Source of the DNA: Silene conica
Taxonomy: Eukaryota; Streptophyta; Magnoliopsida; Caryophyllales; Caryophyllaceae
DNA length: 64,000 nt
Direction: 5' to 3'
Assembly: GCA_029255685.2 (NCBI GenBank)
Contig: CM055314.2
Coordinates: forward strand, 69,824,815-69,888,814
The first letter of the stretch is position 1. Every line of letters starts with the position of its first letter. Made by a program: the position numbers and the translations under genes. Below, in pieces: positions 49,341-59,050 of this stretch. The notes beneath the pieces are model-generated. The model ran no database searches. It saw only the letters and a list, made by a program, of their open reading frames with translations, and was not told the DNA's origin.

Positions 49341-50101
49341 ATTTTCGCAGTACGATTTTTACTCATTACAGTACTTTTTACGTCAAAATTTCCATTTGTC
49401 TACCCTTCACTGAAATACATCAAACCCAATTTTTTCTACTTCTCTCTATTGTTGAAACCTTCATCTTCTTCAACCGCCTTCAAATTTTTCCATTATAATT
49501 GATTAATCGAATGACGAACTTGTATTTCATTCGTTAATCCTATATTAATAATTAATAACCCTTTCTTATAATTTTGTTCATTCTTTAATTAGGGTTTTGT
49601 CTAAATTAATCGAGGGCTAATAAGTGTGGTATGGCGGGTTTGTTGGTGGGGTTTATTTCAATCGTCGCCGGAGTAATTTGACGGTAGACCGACAGCCCGT
49701 AGGTGTTGGAATAGTGGACAGTGGTGGGAGGGTTGGCCGTGTGAGAGATAGGTGCGGGGGAGAGGGGTTGTTCGATGGCCTGTCGGTGGTTGTTCGGTTC
49801 GCCAGTGAGGATTTTGGGTGGTCAATACATGTTATACTTCATACGGCAGACGGAAGCACGTGGTAGTATGTTGGCTAGTTTTCATGTTTTTCTACCACAA
49901 TGTTGTGTAATGTGTAGTACGCAACAATGGCGCACTTATGTAGTACATAGTAATTAGTATGTGTATATTTATTAATGTAGTACATAAAACTAACTAGAGA
50001 GATGAATTAGAGAGAAATTAAAGAGGGAAAATGAAAGAGAAATAAGAAGGGTATAATTGTCAATGGTGTACTACCATGAGTAAAATGTGTACTGCGAAAA
50101 T
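49341..50101. mobile_element. 761-bp element with terminal inverted repeats
   Basis: ATTTTCGCAGTAC at 49341 and its complement GTACTGCGAAAAT at 50101 bound the element. The inverted similarity continues inward with a few mismatches (TTTTTACTCAT against ATGAGTAAAA), about 34 bp in all, and weakly further. A CDS-like stretch of higher GC (49620-49870) sits inside. No clear TSD was found, so the superfamily (MULE-like MITE or hAT-like) is open. Confidence 0.65.
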
Positions 50102-50207
50102 CAACACCCAAAAAATTATATGATTAATTTAAAACCTTAACACACTTAACTTGAATTTGAATAGATAGATAAGATATATTAATTAGTGGCACATACAATT
50201 CTACTGA

Positions 50208-51702
50208 TGAAGAGTCTATTGATATAATATACTCAAGAAGGGGGGGGGGGGGGGGTTGAATTGAGTATGCCTTCTTCTTAAAACTTCTTCTATGTGTGTG
50301 TAGTTGTATGATGATCGTTGAGTAGAGCAATAATAAAGTGGAGACACGATATTTTTGAAGTGGTTCAGTTTCACACTTTGAAACCTACGTCCACTATTCT
50401 CGATTAATAAAATTAGTACCAACTCTGGATTACAATTTTATCAACCCTACTCGTGCGGCTTTGATGTTAGTCACAACTCTATCTAGATACCGTTAAATAT
50501 CTAGCTACGACAAATACCGTTAAATATTTGTCTTACAACGAGTACCGCTAAATACTCAATCTATCTTACGTAAATAAGATAAAGTCTTCAATGTTTTCTT
50601 GGTGTCACAATCTTGAATGAATAAGATCAATGCTTGAGCACTTGAATCTTGAATCGGATATGACAATGAAAAGCTCGAACTTGAAGAATATGAACGGCGG
50701 TTTCTCTCTCTCGATTTGCGTGTATATTGTGCGTGTGTATCGTGTATCATAATGTGTCATGGGTAGTCTATTTATATAGAACATGTATCTAGGTAATTCA
50801 AACCCTAGATGATTTAGGAATATTACTTAAACTAGAATACTAGTCTTTTAGTAATATTACCTTAAATCTAATCTTAATATATTTAGGAAAGATTTAATAA
50901 TATACTATATGTATTATATAAGGAATCAATTTCCTAATTCATATTTAGGAAAGATCTTTATATAATAAACAATTAGTATCCTTATTAAATCAACTTCCTA
51001 AACCATGTCAAAGATAATAAAATATATTACCATAATATAATCTTAGTTTGTTTAGGACATTAAATAAATACATAATATTTATTTAAGTAAGCCTTACACG
51101 ACTTATGGCAATCGTGTCATATTACACGTTTCCCAAAGTCGAAACATACTATATTTAGATTATATATTTTTGACAATTAAAATCATATAAAAATCTTTAG
51201 TTTATTTTAGTAATAAATAATTATCTCATAAGACAATTATTTATTTCTTATTTAACTAAAAGATATTTTATATAATCCTATTAAGATTAACAATTCCATA
51301 TTTAGAATAGAATACCATTTAAACACTAATACTACACGACATAAATTAGGAAACAAACGTTTCACTTTAAACACATATATATTCCCGATCATTTCTCCAT
51401 GATATAGAATTATAGCTACGGGCTATAACTAGAACCAATCTTGTACTAAAGCTATAGTTGATGAATATAACTTTAGTTCATTAAGCGCGCTTGTGATCTT
51501 CTATCAATCTTCGACTTAGTCAATTCATTGACTAATATGCTTGAATCTTTTATACTTGATAGATTAGATCTTGTTATTAATATTCTGTACACTTAGCACA
51601 CGATTATACGTACGAGTATATAATATATAAATAGCTAGACTTGTCATTATCAAAACATAAACATATATACTATATATATATAATTGAATATATGGTTCAA
51701 CA
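50208..51702 (-). repeat. 3' LTR of the SIRE-like element
   Basis: 1495 bp, almost identical to the right LTR. A poly-G run of about 18 (50239-50256) replaces the short GGGGGAGGG present at the same place in the other LTR. A small hairpin (TTATAGC...GCTATAA, 51410-51428) occurs in both. Confidence 0.9.
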
Positions 51703-52416
51703 AATTCCCCCTTTTTGATGATGGCAAGTCTTTCTTAGATTTCGTGTCTAAGTGTGTCTAAGTGTATGTTCCCCCTCAATATAATAAAGGTTATTCATAG
51801 CAAAGATTAATTTAGCGTTTTTATCTTCTATCTATCCCATATCCTTTAAGAACCCTAAGAGACAATGGATTACGACAAGGAGCAAGCTTAGGCAAATTCT
51901 AATCTAAGTCGCATATTTCCCCCTCTTGACATCATCGAAAAGATGAGAAACAAGACATGAAACGACTGGAATAATATACGTACGAAACATAAGCAAGCAT
52001 ATAAACGAGTCGAAATAATATGAACATAGAAAGTATCACACAATCACATATGGAATGTAAAAATATACACAACAATCCGAAAATACTAAGCCAATGGGCC
52101 GAATGAGGGACAATGTTTAAGAAAATGGGCCTGGCTAGGTTAGGATGAGAATGGCCTGCAAAAGATAACAAAATAAGATGGGCCAAGGCAAAGTAAGGTC
52201 AAGGTGGGCCGCATCAAAACAATTATAAAAGTTGGGCCGGTTGGGAGTAAGAAATCCGAGGAAGGCAAAAGAAGATAGGGCCTCGGATTCCTAATGGGCT
52301 AGGGAATCAAATTGGGCCTCAATTCCAATTTTTGTTTATAAGTCCACCACCGAACTTAGAGCAAAACAACAACAAACCAACTTCAATCCAAAAGAAACAG
52401 AGACGGAGATGACGGA
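51703..52416 (-). other. 3' untranslated region and purine tract of the SIRE-like element
   Basis: No gene recognised. The purine tract is adjacent to the LTR at 51703-51716. Several 'gggcc' motifs recur between 52098 and 52320 (for example GGGCCGGTTGGG), giving a locally GC-richer stretch. Confidence 0.55.
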
Positions 52417-53494
52417 TCACGAACGAGAGCTTGAACCCGGATTCTTTGCATAAGGGTTCACGTAATCGGGTCGGGTACGATATTCAAGCGACTCCAGCCT
52501 ATCCAAGCAGCTTGCCACGTTTCTCCCTTGAGCATTGAGCGCAATTTCAAAGTTGAGCACTTTGAGAGATAGTGCCTTGACGGCCTCGAGTGCTTGAGAT
52601 GCATCTTCCCGTAATAACCCGTGATCCCTTACCATGGCTCCTCCCTGAGTCGTAATGAAAGAAAGACGATCACTAATGCTTAGCAACTCCGAGCACACAA
52701 CTGACACTTCCGAGCCAATTTTAACCAAATGCTTATCAACCTTTGCCATCCATTCTTGCACATCAAACTCAAAAGCACGACCTCGCTTCTTACGACTACC
52801 CCCTGCCTCATCAGTACACTTCTGCCCTTCACACAAACCAATGATTTTATCCACTTTTGCCTCAAGATTGGTAAGGAATGGAGATGAAGCCGAGACGGGT
52901 TCCTGACCAACATTCTTACCAAACGAGAGATCAACCCCATCAAAGCAAATGCCCATCAATTTCAACAAACGATCACACATATAATCCTTTGGCCTAATTC
53001 CGAAACTAGCATCATCAACAACTCCCTTCTTTAGCAAGAGCTCGGACACCCACATTCCGTATGGAATGTCTATTGTCGAGCAAAATTTTTCTTTGACAAC
53101 CACACTAGAAACTTGACATATTTGTGACAAATTAGGGATGCTAAATCGACTTTCTGACCTTCCAACCAACTGTACAACACGACTGCTTCAACACTAGCTA
53201 GTTTGTCCCTACCACCTCTCCGAGGGAGCACGGTATTCCACAAGAAATTCAAGAAAAACTTTAACTTGGGATTAAAAGATACGGTAAGCAGAGGTGAAGT
53301 CTCAGTGGCATCGTCATCAAAATACTTCTTGATTTTCAGTTTCTGATGTAATACTCCATTGAACCGAATAGGATATTCGGGTGGGGTAACCCCTTGAAGA
53401 GGTCCCTTGATAGGCTTATATGACTAGTGCTTAAAGGGATTGAAAGTACTACTCATATCAAAAGTGCACTTTCTTTTCTGGTTATCCATGCGAA

Positions 53495-53555
53495 AGAACT
53501 CCAAAGTTAAGCGTGCTTGGCTGGGAGTAGTCTTAGGATGGGTGACCTCCTGGGA
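53495..53555 (+). promoter_or_regulatory. 5S rRNA-like pol III promoter in Cassandra LTR 1
   Basis: AGTTAAGCGTGCTTGG (A box) and GGATGGGTGACCTCCTGGGA (C box) match plant 5S rRNA in order and spacing. In Cassandra this region is known to keep 5S-like folding and pol III transcription. The first half of 5S is absent or diverged, so this is not a 5S gene. Confidence 0.85.
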
Positions 53556-53992
53556 GGGTTTCCGGGATGCGCATGAGTGAGGAAAAAATGCGCTGGAAAG
53601 GACTCGTGTTGGTCTGTGGGGTCAGTACATAGCCTGGCGAGCTACCGTAGCTAACATTTCCGGTCCTAGGTTTGGGCCGGGGTGTTACAAGTGGTATCAG
53701 AGCAACCCTGCGACCGTCTGGTGAGCGCCCGTGGTCTGGAGTACCCGGGGCACCAACCAAGCGGGGGAGGATTCCTGGTTTGGCTTGGCTGCGGTCGGAT
53801 GCTGCCAGGCGCAACGAGGACGTTGCGTTCTTCAAGTGGGGGTGTGTAATACTCCATTGAACCGAATAGGATATTCGGGTGGGGTAACCCCTTGAAGAGG
53901 TCCCTTGATAGGCTTATATGACTAGTGCTTAAAGGGATTGAAAGTACTACTCATATCAAAAGTGCACTTTCTTTTCTGGTTATCCATGCGAA

Positions 53993-54053
53993 AGAACTCC
54001 AAAGTTAAGCGTGCTTGGCTGGGAGTAGTCTTAGGATGGGTGACCTCCTGGGA
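53993..54053 (+). promoter_or_regulatory. 5S rRNA-like pol III promoter in Cassandra LTR 2
   Basis: Same A-box and C-box sequences as in LTR 1. The only nearby change is GGGAAGG instead of GGGAGGG just after the C box. Confidence 0.85.
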
Positions 54054-54797
54054 AGGTTTCCGGGATGCGCATGAGTGAGGACAAAATGCGCTGGAAAGGA
54101 CTCGTGTTGGTCTGTGGGGTCAGTACATAGCCTGGCGAGCTACCGTAGCTAACATTTCCGGTCCTAGGTTTGGGCCGGGGTGTTACATCTGATCTTTAGA
54201 TACAACACTCCACTCCATTTTTAGGTCAAGATTCAACCCTTCTTGATCAAGTTTGAAAATATCGCAAATATCCGACTTAGTCACGACAACATCTTGTCCA
54301 TTCACGACACCCATAATACCATTATCACATTTTTTAACCGAAGCAAGAAATTGAACCATCTCAATAGGAAAAATCAACCCAGAAAAACTACTAATGTACT
54401 CCCATCCTTGAAATTTTAAGAAATCCTTAAAGAATCCTAAAGACTTCGAATTTTCGACCCATGACATTGGATAATAACGACCCGCATGTATAGCATAAGG
54501 TAGAACACGTTCGATTAACATACCTTCGTTTTTGGTCATTCGAACTTTTTCAAGACCCTCCCTAGTAGCTTCAATCGAATATTCGGAAAACAGAGGACGC
54601 GAATTTCGAGATTGAGAACCCATTTCATGCATGTCATCGGAGATGGAGGGAGATGAGCGGTTGAGTTTTCGTCGTTTGCCTTTGTCAGATGGTGGTGCTG
54701 AGGCGGTTATGGGTGTTGGAGACGGTGGGGGTGACGGAGTGGGTGAAGGTGGAGTCGATTTCTTTTGTTGGGAACGGGTGGCTCGAGAAGGAGGCAT

Positions 54798-55386
54798 AGT
54801 GGTTGTTTAGTTGAGATATGGTGAGATTTTTGGACGGGTTTAATGGAGTTTTGGAGGTTTGAGTTTTATTAATGGGGTTTGGTAATTTTAATGGAGGTTT
54901 TGGGGGTTAAAGTCGGTGAAAATGAGAGTAATGAGGGTAGTGGTGAGTTAAGTTGTGGTAAGTTTGAGGGAGTTGGGGTAATAATTGTGGTTAGGGGTAT
55001 AGGGACACTTGGCAGTAGGTAGAGGTGAGTGGTGGGGCAAGTTGTCGGGTGACGTTATATGGGGTAGGTTAGTACACACGGTTTGTGTGTGTTCTTAAGG
55101 TAAGTTTATTTTTATTTTCTTTTATTTTATTTAAAATATATATATATGTATATTATTATGTATGATATGAAATTTGTGTATCTGGGGTAATTTTATAATA
55201 TGTGACGTAATATTATTGTGAAATCGGTTGTGCACACATTCATATGTTAATCATATAATATAACTATAATCACAAAATTTATCATCGAATATATACATAC
55301 ACATGCAGCGGAGTATACGGACACAGTCATATAATCTCATCTAAACCGTAGTCAATCATTGGGTTATTTTTGCTATTAAGATTTGA
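54798..55386 (-). other. Spacer between SIRE-like pol and the env-position ORF
   Basis: About 590 bp without a gene: a G/T-rich part (54840-55100) followed by an AT-rich part with ATATAT runs. It may contain the leader or promoter of the downstream ORF; no signal is clear. Confidence 0.5.
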
Positions 55387-58056
55387 TTAGGTGCCACCGA
55401 TTAAACCAATTTCCAATCGCAAAGTCTCAAAGCGTTCTCTAGCCAATGGTTTAGTGAAGATATCTGCCCACTGTTTTTCCGTACTACAAAATTCCAATTT
55501 TATATTTTTCTTTTCAACATGGTCTCTTAAAAAGTGATGTCTAATTTCAATATGTTTGGTCCTCGAGTGCTGGGCTGGGTTTTTGGATATAATAATAGCA
55601 CTCGTATTATCACATAATATAGGCACACATCCAACATCAATACCATAATCATGTAACTGTTGCTTTAACCATAAAAGTTGAGAACATACCAGTACGGCTG
55701 CAATATATTCTGCTTCAGCAGTTGAGAGAGCGACAGAATTTTGTTTCTTGGATCCCCAAGATATAATACAAGGACCTACAAAGGTAGCAAGTCCGGAGGT
55801 ACTTTTTCTGTCTAAAGAGCATCCTGCATAATCCGCATCTGAATATCCTACTAGGTTAAAGTTACAGTCCATAGGATACCATAGATATAATTTTGAGGTT
55901 CCGATTAGGTATCTTAGAATTCTCTTAACTGCAATCATATGTGATTCTTTTGGTGCAGATTGGAATCTCGCACAAACACAGACACTAAACATTATATCTG
56001 GACGACTTGCTGTAAGATAAAGAAGTGAGCCAATCATACCTCTGTAAGTTGTTTCATCTACAGACTTACCATCTTCGTCTTTGGTTAGCTTCTTATCTGT
56101 GACCATTGGAGTAGGCATTGCATGAGAGGTTTCCATTCCAAATTTTTTTAGTAACTCCTTGACGTATTTTTGTTGATGAACCTTGATTCCTTCTTCAGTT
56201 TGTTGTATTTGAAGTCCAAGGAAGAACTTTAGTTCTCCCATCATACTCATCTCGAACTCAGAAGTCATCAACTCAGAGAAGTACTTGCACAACTTTTTAT
56301 TAGTTGAGCCAAAGATAATATCGTCAACGTAGATCTGAACGACTAGTAGATCTGAGTTTTCACTTTTAAGAAATAGGGTTTTATCCACAGACCCTCTCTT
56401 GAATCCACTCTCCAATATGAACTTTGATAATCTGTCGTACCATGCCCTAGGTGCTTGTTTCAGGCCATAGAGAGCTTTGTCCAATTTGAATATATGATCC
56501 TTGAGTTTGCTGTCAGGAAATCCAGGAGGTTGTTCAACAAATACTTCCTCTTGGAGATAGCCATTAAGAAATGCAGTCTTAACGTCCATCTGAAAAAGCT
56601 TCATTCCCTTATGTGCTGCAAATGCAATGAGTAGTCTTATTGTCTCAAGACGAGCAACAAGAGCAAAGGTTTCATCATAATCGATCCCTTCCTGTTGGTT
56701 GTATCCTTGAACCACTAATCTGGCCTTGTTTCGCACAATGACTCCAGTGTCATCCAATTTGTTTCTGAATACCCATCTAGTTCCAATGACAGTTCTGTCC
56801 TTAGGTCGAGGAACAAGATGCCAAACTTTGTTTCTTTCAAATTGCTGGAGTTCTTCTTGCATGGCAACTATCCAGTCTGGTTCTGCGAGAGCTTCCTTGA
56901 TATTTGAAGGTTCAATGGTGGAGAGAAAGGAGTAGAATGAGCAAAAGTTATTTAAGCTCCTTCGAGTTTGAACTCCATCTGTCAGGCTTCCTATGACATT
57001 ATCCAGAGGATGAGAGCCTTTATATCTCCAGTTCCTTGATTGATCATTTGCATTCCTTGAACTTGACTCGGGATGTTGACTTGTTCCCCCTGAATCCAAA
57101 CCTGGGTTTATAGTAGGGTCAGGTATAACTCTGGCCTCTTCCCTTTGGTTTTGATTCAAAGTTACAGCTTCATTAGCTGTAACTCTGGGTTCCAAGTCAT
57201 TGGTTTGAGAGTTATCTACAGTATCATCAACTGTAGTTTCATCTCTCGCACCATTTTCTCCCAAGTTGAGTTCATCATGAGTTCCTTGAGGTTCTCCTTC
57301 TTCAATTTCCATTTCAGGAGGATCTTCCCTTGATAACCTGAAATCAGGTTCGTCTAGGTTTTCCTCTATATCCTGTAATGGCTTATCGAACACATTATTC
57401 TCATCAAAGATAACATGAATACTTTCCTCTATGCATAAAGTACGTTTGTTAAAAACTTTGTAGGCTTTACTATGATCTGAATATCCTATAAAGATTGCTT
57501 CATCACTTCTAGGGTCGAATTTGCTTAATCTGTTTTTACCATTGTTGTGAACAAAGCATTTACTACCAAAGCATCTTAAATGAGATATGTTTGGTTTACG
57601 ACCACGAAGAAGTTCATAAGGAGTCTTTTTAAGGATAGGTCTAATCATAGCACGGTTATGAATATAGCAAGCTGTACTAATAGCCTCAGCCCAAAAGTTT
57701 CTAGGTAGACCACTACAAAGAAGCATTGTTCTAGCCATGTCTTCTAGGGTTCTGTTCATTCGTTCTACGACTCCATTTTGTTGTGGGGTTCTAGGGGCCG
57801 AGAAGTTATGTCCAACGCCATTGGTTTTACAGAACTCAATAAAAGCATGATTGTCGAACTCAGTTCCATGATCAGTACGGATTGTTACTAGGTTTGATTT
57901 ATATTTGTTTTGGACAAGTTTCATGAGACTAACAAATTCATCGAATGTTTCGTCTTTAGAATGAAGAAAGATTGGCCAAACAAATCTAGAGTAATCATCA
58001 ACTAGAACGAAAACGTACCTGGAACACCTCTGCTTCTTACCTTCATAGGGCCACAT
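55387..58056 (-). pseudogene. SIRE-like pol, integrase core, RT and RNase H
   Basis: 889 open codons. The integrase DDE core has [10 protein letters not shown] and the Glu of [12 protein letters not shown] variable acidic linker (about 57050-57400) with inverted repeats follows. Next is reverse transcriptase ([11 protein letters not shown] to [11 protein letters not shown] near 56310-56330), then RNase H ([28 protein letters not shown]), ending at 55387. All catalytic motifs are present. It is called disabled only because the upstream frame is shifted; a single-base sequencing error would give the same picture. Confidence 0.85.
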
Positions 58057-58694
58057 AGATCCATGTGTACTAGTTCAAGAGCTTGTTCTGTGCTTACCAC
58101 TCTTTTTGGCTTAAAGGATGATCTGACGTGTTTACATCGTGCACATGTGTCACACATCTTTTCTTGATCAAATTTGATCTTTGGAAGACCTTCGACCAAG
58201 TCCCATCTTTTCAGCTTACTAAGAATAGGTGAGCTAATGTGACCAAATCTCTTGTGCCATAGACATGGATCATCTAACGTAACTTTCATGCATGATAGAG
58301 AATCAGTAGGTATAACATTTAAATCAATCATATAAACATTTTTCATTCTGTGACCTTCAAGTATTACTTTAATGGTGCCTTCTAAGATTATACGACATAT
58401 ATCTGAATGAAAGACCACTTTATTTCCTTTGTCACATAATTGAGATATACTGATAAGATTGTGTTTGAGACCACTAACAAGGTATACATCATTTATAGCA
58501 TGAGAGGATGAAATACCTATCTTACCAATTCCGATGATCTTTCCCTTTTTGTTATCACCAAATGTGACTTTACCTCCGTTAAAAGGTTTTAGGGTTTGGA
58601 ATAGATTTACGTCGTCTGTCATATGTCTTGAGCATCCACTGTCGAGATACCATAGATTATTTTCCTTGGCGACAAACTGCACAAATAATTTCAA
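58002..58694 (-). pseudogene. SIRE-like pol, protease and integrase N-terminus
   Basis: The frame opens with LWYLDSGCSRHMT, the aspartic protease active site (DSG). It continues to the integrase zinc region (LWHKRFGHI...CDTCARCKH) and DLCGPM. It runs out of frame just before the DDE core, which continues in the overlapping frame 55387-58056. A small indel near 58020-58030 explains the break. Confidence 0.85.
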
Positions 58695-59050
58695 AGACAG
58701 GATTTAGGTACCCAAGCATACTTGGGTCCTTTGTTGTTAGTAATCACAAATACGTCTTTCTTTTTAACCCAAACTTGTCTTACATAGGTCTTTATATATT
58801 GGTAGTAGTTGGGTTTTGATGTTCTTGTGTAAGTCTTAGTTTGGACTCTTGGTGACCAATTTTTGTGTGATGTTTGTTGAGGAGTTTGTTTGGTTCTATT
58901 TTTCTTTTCTTCGTAATCAAATGTCATGTCATAGAACCATCTGTGGTCAATATTTCTTTCCTCGGTTTTATTATCATCACTATCAGAGACAGAGGTAGTG
59001 TCGCTTGGAATTCCTAAGGATTTAACAAACTTAACTCCGGTTTTAAAATC
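58691..59050 (-). other. Open frame between gag stop and protease, same frame as gag
   Basis: After the gag TAA the same frame stays open for about 120 codons and ends in AWVPKSCL at a TGA (58691). The motif normally lies just upstream of the protease in SIRE-type pol, so this is the N-terminus of pol. A frameshift at about 58690 is needed to enter the protease. Confidence 0.6.

Larger units (their letters stand above)
53347..54187 (+). mobile_element. Cassandra TRIM retrotransposon with 5S-like LTRs
   Basis: Two 343-bp LTRs (53347-53689, 53845-54187; TGTAATACTCC...GTGTTACA) flank only 155 bp. An iMet PBS (53692-53703) follows the first LTR and a purine tract (AAGTGGGGGTG) precedes the second. 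The TSD TCTGA is at 53342-53346 and 54188-54192. Each LTR contains about 60 bp matching the 3' half of plant 5S rRNA. This is the definition of Cassandra, a non-coding TRIM that depends on other elements' enzymes. I saw only two differences between its LTRs, so it is young. Confidence 0.95.
52417..54797 (-). pseudogene. Env-position ORF of the SIRE-like element, split by Cassandra
   Basis: The ORF starts at ATG 54797 with a Ser/Pro/Thr-rich basic N-terminus. A globular region follows (54183-54600; RVLPYAIHAGRYYPMSW). The Cassandra TRIM (53347-54187) interrupts it, with the TSD TCTGA repeated in the coding sequence; after the TRIM the same frame resumes and ends near 53070. A frameshift leads into 53169-52417, which has coiled-coil character at its end. 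Such ORFs lie after pol in many SIRE elements and are sometimes called env-like; this copy shows no obvious signal peptide or membrane span. It resembles the 'putative plant transposon protein' family. Function unknown. Confidence 0.7.

Noticed and set aside
53533..53860. ORFs on both strands within the Cassandra element
   Set aside because: Short frames over LTR and 5S-like sequence; Cassandra encodes no protein.
53495..54053. 5S rRNA genes
   Set aside because: Only the 3' half of 5S matches, and it lies within TRIM LTRs with TSD and PBS; these are Cassandra LTRs.
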